Positions 45,467 to 55,793 are shown, counted from the stretch's first letter. The stretch is DNA of 64,000 bases from Gammaproteobacteria bacterium (GCA_021773295.1 JAJFKI010000055.1:59661-123660); one strand, 5' to 3'. Program-made: numbers and translations. Notes: a model not told the origin generated them from the letters alone.

Positions 45467-46777
45467 ATGGAAGATTTCAACCAATCGCACAGTGAACAAA
45501 TGGGACGAGCTAATACAACGCCTTTATCCATAAGTGTGTTGTTTTTTGTTGCAAGCGCGTTAATTTTGATCGTGCTCGCCATTAAGTTTTTTATTATTGG
45601 CCAAGCAAACACTTCCCAGTTTAATACGAGTGAAGTTGCGTTGCCGCAGGTATATGCGGCGCCACGCACACCTATCTGGCAAACTATTGATATCAGTCAA
45701 GGCGATACACTGGCGGGTATTTTTTATCGCAATAATTTAAATCAACAGGATTTAGCAGCGATTACGCATCACCCACACGTCAAAAAAACCTTGCGACACA
45801 TTAAGCCTGGGAACCAGGTTAAATTACTGATTAATCCTGATGGATCACTGCAAAAATTATCTTATCAAATAACCGCTGATAAATTTCTTGAAATCAATAA
45901 AATCAATGGTACCTTTGTCGCAAAAACTATTTCTGAAAATTTAGAAACTCGCGTTACCAATGCTCACGGTGTGATTAAATCATCACTGTATCAGGCAACA
46001 AAACATGCTGGCTTACCCAATAGCATGCTGTGGAAATTATCTAAAATTTTCGCTTGGCAAATTAATTTTAAGAAGGATTTACGCCCGGGTGATAGTTTTA
46101 ATATCTTGTATGAGAGAAAATATTTGGGTGATAAATTTGTTGAAACAGGCGATATTGTCGCTGCCGAATTTTTCATAAAAGGTAAAGCTTATAAAGCCAT
46201 TCGTTTTAAATCCCCCAATGGTCATGTTGCATATTACACCCCTAATGGGCACAGTTTGAAAAAAGCGTTTATACGCTTCCCCGTTAAATATGTTTATATC
46301 AGTTCTAAATTTAACATGGGTCGCAAACATCCCATATTAGGCTTTAAACGTCCCCACGAAGGTGTTGACCTCGCTGCTTATCGTGGTACGCCGGTAAAAG
46401 CTGCAGGTGCAGGCATCGTTAAGTTCCGTGGGAAACGTGGTGGCTATGGTAATTTAGTGATTTTAAAACATGGCCACGGCATTACGACACGCTATGGACA
46501 TTTACTACGCTTTGCCAAAGGTATCAAACCCGCAAAGCATGTGAAGATGGGACAAACTATCGCCTACGTTGGCCGCACGGGCTTAGCCACTGGTTACCAC
46601 TTACATTTTGAATACCGCATTAATAATGTGCCTAAAAACCCTGTAAAAATTGCCTTGCCGCAAGCAGCACCCGTACCCAGAAAATATCGCAAAGCCTTTT
46701 TGCAAGAAGCACGGACGTACATTGCACAACTCGACAGAATCATGCCAACGCCTTATCAACTACGTTCAGTGGGCTGA
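45467..46777 (+). CDS. M23-family murein endopeptidase (MepM-like)
   Basis: A 436-residue envelope protein. One N-terminal membrane helix (about residues 20-45) anchors it to the inner membrane with the rest in the periplasm. An OapA/LysM-like region (about 65-160) precedes an M23 LytM domain whose zinc ligands are seen in RPHEGVDLAA and GYHLHFEY, so it should be active. It likely cuts peptide cross-links in peptidoglycan during cell growth. The ribosome site is poor. The 3' end overlaps the convergent ATPase gene by 22 bases. Confidence 0.88.
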   Translation: MEDFNQSHSEQMGRANTTPLSISVLFFVASALILIVLAIKFFIIGQANTSQFNTSEVALPQVYAAPRTPIWQTIDISQGDTLAGIFYRNNLNQQDLAAITHHPHVKKTLRHIKPGNQVKLLINPDGSLQKLSYQITADKFLEINKINGTFVAKTISENLETRVTNAHGVIKSSLYQATKHAGLPNSMLWKLSKIFAWQINFKKDLRPGDSFNILYERKYLGDKFVETGDIVAAEFFIKGKAYKAIRFKSPNGHVAYYTPNGHSLKKAFIRFPVKYVYISSKFNMGRKHPILGFKRPHEGVDLAAYRGTPVKAAGAGIVKFRGKRGGYGNLVILKHGHGITTRYGHLLRFAKGIKPAKHVKMGQTIAYVGRTGLATGYHLHFEYRINNVPKNPVKIALPQAAPVPRKYRKAFLQEARTYIAQLDRIMPTPYQLRSVG

Positions 46778-48045
46778 AAAAAATATTTCCAGAAAGGAAT
46801 AATGTCAACGGCATCGGAGTATGCTTGTTCATAATCGTAGGTAATTATCAAACCTTTTTTAATTGAATGGTGTTTCATTGCCGCTAGTAAGCCATTCACT
46901 TCTCTTTCTTTATTTAAATCAGTTAACTCATAACATACTTGTACCGCTAAAGGATCTTTCTGCTGATAAATAATGAAGTCACATTCTTTATTATCATTGT
47001 AAAAAACAATATCCTTTATGTCTTGTTTACAAAATTCGGTATACACCAAGTTTTCTAATAGCTTTCCATAATTTTGGCTAAATTTAAATGTCACCGCATT
47101 GATTAAACCATTGTCAATGCAATAAATTTTCTTTTTAGCGCGATTTTGATCTTTAAGCGAATAGGAAAATTGCTTTACTTCATGCAAAAAGTACGCATTT
47201 TGTAGGATATGAATAAATTGCTGTATGGTGTTTTCATTGCTACCAATAGCTTTACGCAAACTATTATAAGAATACAAGCTTGACGTATGATTAATCAAAT
47301 AATAGGATAAGTTTGTCATTAAAGACGAGTCTCTAATATTATGATTACTGATACAGTCTTTTAATAAAATAGTTTCGTAATAGCTTTTTAAAATGCGGTA
47401 ACGGTCATTTTTTTCAACCTTATGAATTCTTGGAAATCCTCCGTACAGTAATAAATTATCTAGCAACGACAATACTGTTGCCTTATTTTCTACTAAATTT
47501 AGGTAATCCGTTATATCTGTAGCTTGTAATATTTCTCTAAACGATAATGGATAAATATGTGTTTCTATATAACGACCTGACAATAATGTTGCATACTGGC
47601 TATTTAACAAATCCGCATTAGAACCACTGACGATAATTTTTGTAAAGCGTTTACTATCATAAACACTTTTTACAAATTTTTCCCACGATGCAACGGTTTG
47701 TATTTCATCTAAAAACAAATATTGGATTGTATCGCCAGTAAGTTTCTCTGCCATTGTCACAATATTGTAAAGTTCACTGCTATTTTTTGTCGCCGGGGTA
47801 TAATTTGGATCATCAAAATTTATATAGAGAATGTTTTTTTCAGCGGCGCTACTAAGATGATTAATCAACACTTGCATCAAGGTAGACTTACCGCAGCGGC
47901 GAATACCGGTGATAATTTGAATTTCTTCTAGGGTTAAATCTGCTATAGCTGTAGCATCATGCTTACGTCGCAGAAAATGATCATAAACCTTGCCCTGCCA
48001 ATGAGGGTTTTGTGCGATTAATGCTTGTTCATAATTAGATATCAT
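46756..48045 (-). CDS. AAA-type ATPase with DUF4143 domain
   Basis: A 429-residue protein of the ATP-binding/DUF4143 family. Walker A is GIRRCGKST near residue 48 and Walker B YLFLDEIQT near 115. The C-terminal third is the DUF4143-type region, with the FYNDNKECDFII segment resembling a restriction-like fold (D...E-x-D). These ATPases are common in variable genome regions and their biological role is unsettled. The ATG at 48045 is used; the twelve upstream codons run into palindrome DNA. Three identical palindromes lie immediately upstream. Confidence 0.85.
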   Translation of the reverse strand: MISNYEQALIAQNPHWQGKVYDHFLRRKHDATAIADLTLEEIQIITGIRRCGKSTLMQVLINHLSSAAEKNILYINFDDPNYTPATKNSSELYNIVTMAEKLTGDTIQYLFLDEIQTVASWEKFVKSVYDSKRFTKIIVSGSNADLLNSQYATLLSGRYIETHIYPLSFREILQATDITDYLNLVENKATVLSLLDNLLLYGGFPRIHKVEKNDRYRILKSYYETILLKDCISNHNIRDSSLMTNLSYYLINHTSSLYSYNSLRKAIGSNENTIQQFIHILQNAYFLHEVKQFSYSLKDQNRAKKKIYCIDNGLINAVTFKFSQNYGKLLENLVYTEFCKQDIKDIVFYNDNKECDFIIYQQKDPLAVQVCYELTDLNKEREVNGLLAAMKHHSIKKGLIITYDYEQAYSDAVDIIPFWKYFFQPTERS

Positions 48046-48055
48046 GCCATTAAAG

Positions 48056-48139
48056 TTACTAATTATAATTAGTAAAATCAAGCTTTTTTACTAATTATAA
48101 TTAGTAAAAGTGGGCTGTTTTACTAATTATAATTAGTAA
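48056..48139. promoter_or_regulatory. Three perfect 20-bp palindromes at 32-bp period upstream of the ATPase
   Basis: TTACTAATTATAATTAGTAA occurs unchanged at 48056-48075, 48088-48107 and 48120-48139, separated by two different 12-base spacers. They fill the gap between the nucleoside hydrolase stop and the ATPase start. A 32-base period is about three helical turns, so bound dimers would sit on one face of the DNA. Operator or iteron-like binding sites are the simplest readings. Confidence 0.8.
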
Positions 48140-48142
48140 CAA

Positions 48143-49144
48143 CTATAACACGTTGTTTTTAAAGGTTTTATTTTTTAGGGTTTTAACCAGATGATCAGTG
48201 ACCATTGTGGTATTAACGTGAGTCACCACCCCAATGGGCTTAGCCTGTGCTGATTGCTGTGTATTGCCCCAACTCGCGCCTTGCTGGGTGATTACTTGAA
48301 TAGGTAACAGTGTTTGTTGATAGAAACTAGGGTTTATGGCTAGTATCGCCGCCAAGGGATCCCAAAGTTGGTACTCTCCTCGTTTGATACTCGGCAGGCG
48401 TGGCGCTAATACCTGTTGCAAAAAGTGGGTGATTGGAGAATGTCCCGATAAGCGTTTCACGGTGGTGCTACTTAATGGTACTTGCTGAGTTATGTCCAAG
48501 GGTACTAAGGTAATGGCTAAATCACTGTTAAACACTCGTTGTGCGGCAACCGGATCGCTATAAATATTCCACTCGGCTACTTTGTTGCTTGAGTGTGGTA
48601 ATAAATAAGGGATGTTACCCGCTACATTAATAGCACCTCCCATTACGTAGACATGTTGAATCCTTGGGTGTAAGCCCTGCCATTTCGCCAGTGTTGTTAA
48701 GGGGCCTAAGGCAATATAGATATTATCAGTTTGCTGCATTTGATGAATGAAAATAGTCTTTGATGTCAGGTGAGTGTTTAAATTCGGTGTTAAACGCTGC
48801 ACTTCTTCATGATTAGCCTGGCGATAAGATGGTGGATATGGTTGATGACCAGTAATGGGATGAGACTCACCTCGCGTTAATAAGACGGTGCCTTGTTGGC
48901 TCGTAAGGTTTAACAAGTAGGCTGCCATGCGTATGCCATCACCTTGTTCACTCGCACCATCACCTGTGATGATAATACCTTTAACCGTGACAGCTGGATT
49001 ATTTAACAGGTAGAGTGTCGCAATCCAATCATCACTGCCCATATCTGTATCGATGATAAGGGCTTGGTTTGCAGATATCACCATAGAGACTACTAATAAA
49101 ATGATAGCTATTAAGCATCGTGTGAATCCTTTCTTGTCAGTCAT
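48143..49144 (-). CDS. Exported inosine-uridine-type nucleoside hydrolase
   Basis: A 333-residue protein with a hydrophobic signal sequence (CLIAIILLVVSMVISA, cleavage near residue 25) and the Ca2+-binding DTDMGSDDW motif of nucleoside hydrolases just after it. IALGPLTTLAKW and WDPLAAILAI are further family blocks. It would cleave the N-glycosidic bond of ribonucleosides outside the cytoplasm, releasing base and ribose for salvage. AAGGATC lies upstream of the ATG, 12 bases after the ankyrin gene, so the two may form an operon. Confidence 0.85.
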   Translation of the reverse strand: MTDKKGFTRCLIAIILLVVSMVISANQALIIDTDMGSDDWIATLYLLNNPAVTVKGIIITGDGASEQGDGIRMAAYLLNLTSQQGTVLLTRGESHPITGHQPYPPSYRQANHEEVQRLTPNLNTHLTSKTIFIHQMQQTDNIYIALGPLTTLAKWQGLHPRIQHVYVMGGAINVAGNIPYLLPHSSNKVAEWNIYSDPVAAQRVFNSDLAITLVPLDITQQVPLSSTTVKRLSGHSPITHFLQQVLAPRLPSIKRGEYQLWDPLAAILAINPSFYQQTLLPIQVITQQGASWGNTQQSAQAKPIGVVTHVNTTMVTDHLVKTLKNKTFKNNVL

Positions 49145-49156
49145 TGCGTGTGATCC

Positions 49157-51355
49157 TTATTTTTTTGGTGATACAAGTGGTACGCTATTGTTGTGATCGT
49201 CTTTTTCAGAATCACTCGATGAGCTTTCATCAGAGCCAGAGTCATATTCAGACAAATTTAATATCTCTGTGAAAGAATCATAAGTTATAACTTCACACTT
49301 TTTACCAGAATCAGATACTTCAATATAAACAACATCACGGCTTAATAAATTATCATCATCTGATGAGGAATCAGCAGAATGAGCGTTGATCGCCATAGTA
49401 GAAAAAAAAGAATGATTGTCTTTCCCAGAATTTTGGGCACTGCTAGATGAAGCTGCACGAGTTGATGAATCCGAAGGACGAAAGATAGAACTAGAGGCAT
49501 TGCTAGATGACTTCTCTTTGGGTCTTTGCATCACCGGTGGCACGGGGAGTTCTATTAATATATGTGGCGCAGGGCTTTTTTGAACGAGCGTTAAAATAAA
49601 CAGCCTAAATGAGGTGGGACGCCCCATGGGACCAATAAATAAACGTTTATCTTCGTTAGCATACCAATTCTGCAGCGTGTTATAAACGGATTTACTCGAG
49701 TTATCTTTCAAACAATCCGCTAATCGATTGCATGCCCGCCATACTGTCCTATGCTTAAATTTTTCAGGTTTTTTAACGATATTTTGCACACGCTGTGAAA
49801 TCTGTTGAAATTGTTGATCAAAATAATTAACAATTTCTGCAGCATAGCTTCTGGCACAGTCATTTGCGTCATTGCTAATGAGAACGTCAGCACCGTGCAG
49901 CAGTAATTCCATCGCTGCTTGTTCTCTTTCATGGCGTATTGCCAAATGTAGGGCTGTGTCACCTTGTTTGTTTTTTTGATTCACATCGACACCATAAGAC
50001 AGTAGCAGCTTTATCACTCTCCCGTGCCCCGCTTGGGCTGCACGGTGTAGGGGGAAAAAGCCATCATGGTCAAATACGCTAACAGATGCTCTATGAGCAA
50101 GCAACGCTGCCGCCATGTCTAGATTACCTTCTTTTATAGCCAACATCAGCGGAGAATCACCTGTAGCATTAACCCAATCAAGCTCACTTTCTTGTACTGC
50201 CAGCAGCATTGTTGCGACTTCTTTTCTAAAGGTTAGAATCTTTGCTGCTGAGTGTAACGGTGTATTACCGTGAATATCTCCTGAATTAATTTTTGTTCTA
50301 GGATCAGCCAACAAGCATTCAATTAACTTTATATTGATGGCTTCTATGGCCAAATGCAACGCCGTCTTACCATCACCTCGTGTTATTTTTGGATGAGCGC
50401 CTCGCTGTAACAGTTGCCGTATAAAATCAACTATTCTAATCCGAGGAACATAGTGTATTGCTGTTGTAATAGCCGCATTGCCCTCTCTATCTAGCGCATT
50501 AATGTCCAGTGTGCCAAATTGCGCCAGACAAGCATCAATCAAACCAATATTACCAAGCCTTGCTGCCTGTATTAAAAAATCTTCTGCTTTCAGATAGTCT
50601 AATAAATGAGGGATTAAAAGATTATAGACATAGTCATAGTTCTCCCCTTCGACATGCCATAAACAAATTAAGCCTTTTTCAGCCATCTCTCTTAATAAGC
50701 TAAAATTGTTTCTTTCAAAGGCTAAGCGAGTCGCAATTTTCGCTTCTAATGAATAAGGCTGCACATCCAAACTCAAAACCTGAGCAATATTAAATTCCTT
50801 GATTTGATAGGCTAATTCGATGAGCATTGTTTTTGTCATAGGCGTTGTAGAGTCGGTATTGTCATCATGTTTTTTAATACATACTTTGTTGATGCCTTCA
50901 ATTGCCATCTCATGCTTATGATTTCTTGCCAATAGTTTAAAGTACCATCTTAAGGCCTCTTCATAATTTGTCTTTCCGGCAATCAAATCATGGCTTTTTG
51001 GATCATCAATCTCCTGTACAAGATTACCATACCCATATAAATAACTTTCAGCGATAATTAACAAGGTATTGTTGCTAAAGCACTCATGACCAGTAGTCTC
51101 AATGATACCAACAAAACGTGCTATCGCAGTCTTCACGGTTGAGCGATAACCGTTTAGTGGACGCGATACATATCTCCCAGATTTTTTTAACACAAGATGG
51201 TAATAAATTAATGCGTTCTCTATCTCATCTTTCGTACCGTTATCACATCTTTGTGCCTCAGAATAAAGTGATTCTATAGTTTGACCGTTTAAGAAAGCGG
51301 TGTACCTCTGCACCTTATTACTTGATGAACTACTGCTAGCTCTGCTTGCTGCCAT
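49157..51355 (-). CDS. Ankyrin-repeat protein with serine-rich ends
   Basis: A 732-residue protein. It begins with a poly-serine stretch (residues 6-12). Six or more ankyrin repeats span about residues 265-510, recognisable by GNTPLHSAAK, GDSPLMLAIKEGNLDMAAAL, GFFPLHRAAQAGHGRVIKLLL and GDTALHLAIRH. The C-terminal 130 residues are rich in Ser, Asp and Glu and probably disordered. No signal peptide. Ankyrin proteins of this kind in intracellular gammaproteobacteria are often secreted effectors binding host proteins; here that is inference. GAGGTTTTTAT precedes the ATG. Confidence 0.82.
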   Translation of the reverse strand: MAASRASSSSSSNKVQRYTAFLNGQTIESLYSEAQRCDNGTKDEIENALIYYHLVLKKSGRYVSRPLNGYRSTVKTAIARFVGIIETTGHECFSNNTLLIIAESYLYGYGNLVQEIDDPKSHDLIAGKTNYEEALRWYFKLLARNHKHEMAIEGINKVCIKKHDDNTDSTTPMTKTMLIELAYQIKEFNIAQVLSLDVQPYSLEAKIATRLAFERNNFSLLREMAEKGLICLWHVEGENYDYVYNLLIPHLLDYLKAEDFLIQAARLGNIGLIDACLAQFGTLDINALDREGNAAITTAIHYVPRIRIVDFIRQLLQRGAHPKITRGDGKTALHLAIEAINIKLIECLLADPRTKINSGDIHGNTPLHSAAKILTFRKEVATMLLAVQESELDWVNATGDSPLMLAIKEGNLDMAAALLAHRASVSVFDHDGFFPLHRAAQAGHGRVIKLLLSYGVDVNQKNKQGDTALHLAIRHEREQAAMELLLHGADVLISNDANDCARSYAAEIVNYFDQQFQQISQRVQNIVKKPEKFKHRTVWRACNRLADCLKDNSSKSVYNTLQNWYANEDKRLFIGPMGRPTSFRLFILTLVQKSPAPHILIELPVPPVMQRPKEKSSSNASSSIFRPSDSSTRAASSSSAQNSGKDNHSFFSTMAINAHSADSSSDDDNLLSRDVVYIEVSDSGKKCEVITYDSFTEILNLSEYDSGSDESSSSDSEKDDHNNSVPLVSPKK

Positions 51356-51496
51356 ATAAAAACCTCAATAATTATACCCATCGTACTTTGGGGTACATAG
51401 AAAATCTGTTACGTTAAAAACACGCAAAAAAGAATTGTATAGTAGAAAAAATAGACAGACAAGGATTATTATATTAAGGGCATATTAAGGGCACCG

Positions 51497-51883
51497 CTAA
51501 TCCTCAACACTAAAAGAAGATCCACAGCCACAGGTGGTCGCTGCATTAGGATTACGAATAATAAATTGCTCACCATTGATATTAGCCTCATAATCAATCT
51601 CAGCGCCCACTAAGTATTGATAACTGACACTATCTACAACTAAATCAATCGCTTGCAACTCCCCAATGGTTTTCTCTAGGGCTTTGGTAACCGTAAAATC
51701 CTCTGGGGTCACGTCATTATCAAAGGTAAAGCCATACTGCAGTCCAGAACAGCCGCCACCTTCAATATAAACCCTAAGCTTCAATGCCAAATTACCCTCA
51801 TCCACTAATAAATTAGCAATTTTAGTCGCTGCATTCTCAGTCACCGTGATCGGCTGTGGCGTATATGTTTTTACCTCAGACAT
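51497..51883 (-). CDS. erpA: A-type iron-sulfur carrier protein, ErpA-like
   Basis: A 128-residue A-type carrier that holds and delivers Fe-S clusters. The three conserved Cys are at GGGCSG and, near the C terminus, [22 protein letters not shown] is the family block. The N-terminal extension and NP-x-A-x-TTCGCG end favour ErpA over IscA/SufA, but the distinction by eye is moderate. No isc genes are adjacent. GAGGAATCT precedes the ATG. Confidence 0.88.
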   Translation of the reverse strand: MSEVKTYTPQPITVTENAATKIANLLVDEGNLALKLRVYIEGGGCSGLQYGFTFDNDVTPEDFTVTKALEKTIGELQAIDLVVDSVSYQYLVGAEIDYEANINGEQFIIRNPNAATTCGCGSSFSVED

Positions 51884-52304
51884 AGATTCCTCATTAAATA
51901 TTGATTAATTACTACTCACCCTAATTATCGACGACTCTTCCCACTAAGTCAATTTAAGCTTCACCCCACGCGAACATTCACTACGAAAAAAAATTCATCC
52001 AACAAAGTCACTCTCACTCACGAAGCCAAATCTGTCCCCCTCCCCCACACACCACGCACACCCACTTGTCTATTAAAAACTCACAGACCACCAAATTAGC
52101 GCCAAGCAATGATTGCCACCAAATAGAGTACTGTGTGAGCGGCAGGGGTTACCCCCAAATAAAGCGCAGGAGGCCCCAGACCGACGAGCCATTGGGGGTA
52201 CCCCTGCCGCTCACACAGTACGGCAAAAAAGCACCAAACATATCGCAAAAAAAACATAATTAACGTATAATCCCCCCATTTTTAATAGAGAAGACACCAA
52301 AACC
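51884..52304. other. Intergenic repeat-bearing stretch without a supported gene
   Basis: It holds the extended family B repeat copy 2 and the promoters of the erpA-like and dedA genes. No convincing promoter pair or RNA gene was seen. Confidence 0.5.
51995..52221. repeat. Family B hairpin repeat, copy 2
   Basis: The core 52128-52221 is a 94-bp inverted repeat, GTAC-TGTGTGA-GCGGCAGGGG... ...CCGC-TCACACA-GTAC, with the shared loop GCGCAGGAGGCC and GACGAGCCATTGGGGG. The left flank shares CGAAGCCAAATCT with copy 1. The outer seven-base stem differs from the other copies but is fully complementary. Confidence 0.85.
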
Positions 52305-52970
52305 ATGGATACAATTATCAACGTTTTTCTTCACATAAACCTTTATCTTGAAAGTTTCGTACAGCACTATGGTGCCTGGGTTTATCCGTTACTGTTTACG
52401 ATTATTTTTTGTGAAACAGGTTTGGTTTTCATGCCTTTTTTACCGGGTGATTCCCTGTTATTTGCCGCAGGCGCTTTGGCGGCACTGGGTGATCTCAATG
52501 TTCATACCCTGGCAATCAGTTTAATGATCGCGGCTATTTTGGGAAATTTATTGAATTATTGGATTGGTCGCATCATCGGGCCAAAAGTGTTTCAGTCCGA
52601 ACAATCGAGATTTTTTAATAAAAAGCACATCATGAAAACTCACGCCTTTTATGAAAACCATGGTGGTAAAGCGATTATTATCGGACGCTTTTTACCAATC
52701 ATTCGCACCTTCGTACCCTTCATTGCTGGCATCGGTAAAATGAATCTCAATAAATTTATCGGGTTTAGCGTTGCAGGCTCCATCCTTTGGATCTGTTTGT
52801 TTACCTATGCCAGTTATTATTTTGGTAGTATTCCTGCGGTAAAACAAAACTTTAGTTTAATCATTACTGCGATTATTATTATTTCGGTACTACCCGCCCT
52901 TATTGAAGTGATGCGACAAAAACATGTATCAGCAAAAGAAAAACGAGGCCAAGCCAATGACGAAATCTGA
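52305..52970 (+). CDS. DedA-family membrane protein
   Basis: A 221-residue integral membrane protein of the DedA/SNARE-associated family, with four to five helices. The hallmark segments [19 protein letters not shown] and [21 protein letters not shown] are both present. DedA proteins act in membrane phospholipid translocation and proton-motive-force homeostasis. The ribosome site is weak (AGAGAAG, distant). The end overlaps the hemL start by 14 bases. Confidence 0.9.
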   Translation: MDTIINVFLHINLYLESFVQHYGAWVYPLLFTIIFCETGLVFMPFLPGDSLLFAAGALAALGDLNVHTLAISLMIAAILGNLLNYWIGRIIGPKVFQSEQSRFFNKKHIMKTHAFYENHGGKAIIIGRFLPIIRTFVPFIAGIGKMNLNKFIGFSVAGSILWICLFTYASYYFGSIPAVKQNFSLIITAIIIISVLPALIEVMRQKHVSAKEKRGQANDEI

Positions 52971-54240
52971 TGACGCCTTTCGCAAAAGCCAGCAATATAT
53001 CCCTGGTGGTGTTAATTCACCCGTACGTGCCTTTAAAAATGTCGGTGGCACCCCGCCTTTTATTCAACGGGCCCAGGGTCCCTATTTGTATGATCTCGAT
53101 GATAAACCCTATATTGATTATGTGCTCTCTTGGGGGCCTTGCATATTAGGACATGCTCATCCCAGAGTCATCGCTGCAGTGAATGCTGCCGTACAAAACG
53201 GCTTAAGTTTTGGTGCACCCACAAACCTTGAAACAGAACTCGCTAGCCTCATTTGCGAGCGCATACCCTCTATCGATAAAATTCGCATGGTAAATTCTGG
53301 CACTGAAGCCACCATGAGCGCCATTCGTTTGGCCCGTGGATTTACTAAACGCGATAAAATCATAAAATTCATTGGCTGTTATCATGGGCACAGTGATGCA
53401 TTATTAGTGAAAGCCGGATCTGGCGCATTGACCCATGGAGCACCTGACTCCTTGGGTGTACCGAAAAGCTTTGCTGAGCATACGCTATTAGCCAATTACA
53501 ATCATTTAGAAGAAGTGGCAGCCCTTTTTGAACAATACCCAGAGCAAATCGCCGCAATTATCGTCGAGCCTGTTGCGGGCAACATGAATTGTGTGCCACC
53601 TCAGGAAGATTTTTTGCCTGGACTACGTCAATTATGTGATGATCATGACAGTCTATTGATTTTTGATGAAGTGATGACTGGCTTTCGCGTCGCGCCTTTT
53701 TCAGCACAGCAGCTGTATCAAGTCACACCTGATATCACCACTTTTGGAAAAATTATTGGCGGCGGTATGCCGGTTGGGGCCTATGGTGGACGTGAAGATG
53801 TCATGGCATTAATTTCACCCCAAGGTGGCGTGTATCAAGCGGGTACTTTATCGGGTAATCCAGTCGCCATGGCAGCCGGCCTTGCAACACTTACAGAGTT
53901 AGCCAGGCATAACTATTATCAACAGATGGAAATGCAAACGGCCCGGTTATTACAGGGACTTAGTGAACTAGCGACTAAGGCAGGACTACCACTTTTGTGT
54001 CAGCAAGTGGGTAGCATGTTTGGCCTATTTTTCACAGATCAGAATGCCGTCATGGACTTTAACCACGTGATGCTATGTGATAAAAACCGCTTTAAGTACT
54101 TTTTCCATGGTATGCTCGAGCACGGTATTTATTTAGCACCATCAGCGTTTGAAGCAAGTTTTATGTCAATCGCTCATGATGATGCTATCATAGATAAAAC
54201 GCTCGCAACTGCGGCAAAGGTTTTTGCAAACATGACATAA
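52957..54240 (+). CDS. hemL: Glutamate-1-semialdehyde 2,1-aminomutase
   Basis: A 427-residue PLP enzyme that converts glutamate-1-semialdehyde to 5-aminolevulinate, an early step of tetrapyrrole (heme) synthesis in the C5 pathway. The PLP-binding Lys is in [14 protein letters not shown], with [16 protein letters not shown] at the N terminus, the [16 protein letters not shown] cofactor block and [10 protein letters not shown]. The frame extends 11 codons upstream inside dedA; the ATG at 52957, with GAGGCC before it, gives the standard N terminus. Confidence 0.95.
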   Translation: MTKSDDAFRKSQQYIPGGVNSPVRAFKNVGGTPPFIQRAQGPYLYDLDDKPYIDYVLSWGPCILGHAHPRVIAAVNAAVQNGLSFGAPTNLETELASLICERIPSIDKIRMVNSGTEATMSAIRLARGFTKRDKIIKFIGCYHGHSDALLVKAGSGALTHGAPDSLGVPKSFAEHTLLANYNHLEEVAALFEQYPEQIAAIIVEPVAGNMNCVPPQEDFLPGLRQLCDDHDSLLIFDEVMTGFRVAPFSAQQLYQVTPDITTFGKIIGGGMPVGAYGGREDVMALISPQGGVYQAGTLSGNPVAMAAGLATLTELARHNYYQQMEMQTARLLQGLSELATKAGLPLLCQQVGSMFGLFFTDQNAVMDFNHVMLCDKNRFKYFFHGMLEHGIYLAPSAFEASFMSIAHDDAIIDKTLATAAKVFANMT

Positions 54241-54251
54241 CGAGGGAGCAT

Positions 54252-55208
54252 ATGGCAGGGATAGTAGCAGGTGGCACCGGTTTTATTGGCCAGTATTTAA
54301 TTAAACGTTGGTTACAACAGAATAAACAAATTACTGTTGTAGGTCGCGATAAAACTAAAATCAATCGTATCTTTCTGGGCAATGTTGATAGTATGACATG
54401 GGCCGAGTTACGTGAACACGGTTCTGAGGTGATGCGACATTGTGATTTCGTCATTAACTTAGCCGGTACCAATATCGGCGAACACCGCTGGACCACAGCC
54501 CAAAAAAAATTACTCTTACAAAGCCGTATAGAAACCACGGGACTCATCGCAAAAATTTGCGCAACCCTTGGTGATAAGTCTCCTCCTTTGCTCAATGCCA
54601 GTGCTATTGGTGTTTACGGATTACAAGAAACCAGTGCAAATTTACCACGTGCACTCACGGAAAAGACAGATTTGAACGTCAAACAATACCCAGATTTAAT
54701 CAGTAAGATTGGACACGATTGGGAGCAATCAACTGAAATTGCCAAAGCGCATGGCGTACGTGTTGTTAATCTGCGTTTTGGAGTAGTGTTAGGTCAAAAC
54801 GGTGGCGCTTTATCACAAATGTTAACGCCCTTTAAATTAGGTTTAGGTGGGCCCATCGGTTCTGGCAATCAAGCCTTTTCATGGGTGCATATTAATGATG
54901 TTGCGAACGCCATTGATTTTATTTTGAAAAATGATCAGTTAAGAGGGCCAGTTAATATCGTTGCGCCCCATTGCGTGCAGCAAAAACAATTTGCGTGTGC
55001 TTTAGGTAAAGCCTTAAGTCGGCCTACTATAATGCCAATGCCCGGCTTTGCGGCGAAACTTTTATTTGGCGATGAATTGGCAACAGAGTTACTGCTCAAT
55101 GGGCAGAATATTTATCCTAAAGTTTTAATTGATGCTGGCTTTGAGTTTGATTATGGAAGTGTTGAAGATGCTTTGAAAGATATTTTTGTTAAGAAGCTGG
55201 TTTGTTGA
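54252..55208 (+). CDS. TIGR01777/YfcH-type NAD-dependent epimerase-like protein
   Basis: A 318-residue extended short-chain dehydrogenase-like protein. The Rossmann loop VAGGTGFIGQYL is at the N terminus, INLAGTNIGEHRWT and LNASAIGVYG follow, and a DUF1731-like C-terminal segment (GFEFDYGSVEDALKDIF) closes it. These features mark the YfcH/SulA family, whose reaction is not established. GAGGGAGCAT precedes the ATG, 11 bases after hemL, so it is probably co-transcribed with hemL. Confidence 0.85.
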   Translation: MAGIVAGGTGFIGQYLIKRWLQQNKQITVVGRDKTKINRIFLGNVDSMTWAELREHGSEVMRHCDFVINLAGTNIGEHRWTTAQKKLLLQSRIETTGLIAKICATLGDKSPPLLNASAIGVYGLQETSANLPRALTEKTDLNVKQYPDLISKIGHDWEQSTEIAKAHGVRVVNLRFGVVLGQNGGALSQMLTPFKLGLGGPIGSGNQAFSWVHINDVANAIDFILKNDQLRGPVNIVAPHCVQQKQFACALGKALSRPTIMPMPGFAAKLLFGDELATELLLNGQNIYPKVLIDAGFEFDYGSVEDALKDIFVKKLVC

Positions 55209-55223
55209 GATTTGTGTGAGATA

Positions 55224-55342
55224 TGCTATTTTCTCAGCCGGAGGGCTTACATAAACACGCCGTGAATACTTCCCTGTAGGCTTGGAAGCGGCATCCCTGC
55301 CGCTTACAGTTTATGTAAGCCCTCCGGCTGAGAAAATAGCAT
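55224..55342. repeat. Family C hairpin repeat, copy 1
   Basis: Two perfect 33-base arms (TGCTATTTTCTCAGCCGGAG... and its complement) enclose a 53-base loop containing CGCCGTGAATAC, CCCTGTAGGC and TCCCTGCCGC. It begins 15 bases after the epimerase stop and may double as a transcription barrier. The second copy is at 60188-60292. Confidence 0.85.
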
Positions 55343-55403
55343 GTAGAGTTCCCCACTCCCATAATGGGTGTGTGGATGGGTGAGAAAGGAAGCAGATCGA
55401 GCG

Positions 55404-55793
55404 TCAAATACATTCATCGCAGATCGCTGTGTCGTACCATTTTTTTAGTGTTTGTTTGTAGCGCCAGTGTAGCCATTGGTGGGTGATTATGGCGGTTAGG
55501 GTTGTGATGCCTATGCTTAGTTGGATAATGTCGTTGCTTGGGTGTAGGGGGATTTTTTGGTTGAGAGCGTCAATTAGAAAGATGAGGATGGATAATGGTA
55601 AGAGTGTTGAAAAGATAGTTGGGCTTGTGGGGGGCGTGCGTTTTGTTAAATTTTTTGGGATGTTTTTATGTTGGGTATATAGCCTACGAGCTAAGTTTGT
55701 GTGGCGACTTAGTTTTTGTATGAGTTTATTTGCAGTGTAATGCTCGTAATTACTTTTTGCTGGTTTGTCACAAATATTGCAGTTTAATGCCAT
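55404..55793 (-). CDS. Small membrane protein with split zinc-ribbon cysteines
   Basis: A 129-residue protein. CNIC lies at residues 5-8 and a second CxxC (CDEC) at the extreme C terminus; together they could bind one zinc. Between them are two hydrophobic segments (FSTLLPLSILIFLIDAL and a less hydrophobic SIGITTLTAIITHQWL), suggesting a membrane hairpin with both ends in the cytoplasm. No named family recognised. It overlaps the upstream gene by 10 bases and has AAGGATTAAAACC before its ATG, so it is part of the effector operon, perhaps with an immunity or accessory role. Confidence 0.65.
   Translation of the reverse strand: MALNCNICDKPAKSNYEHYTANKLIQKLSRHTNLARRLYTQHKNIPKNLTKRTPPTSPTIFSTLLPLSILIFLIDALNQKIPLHPSNDIIQLSIGITTLTAIITHQWLHWRYKQTLKKWYDTAICDECI

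Noticed and set aside
48056..48139. CRISPR-like array of three repeats
   Set aside because: Repeats are perfect 20-bp palindromes with only 12-base spacers and no cas genes; a regulatory or binding array is the better reading.
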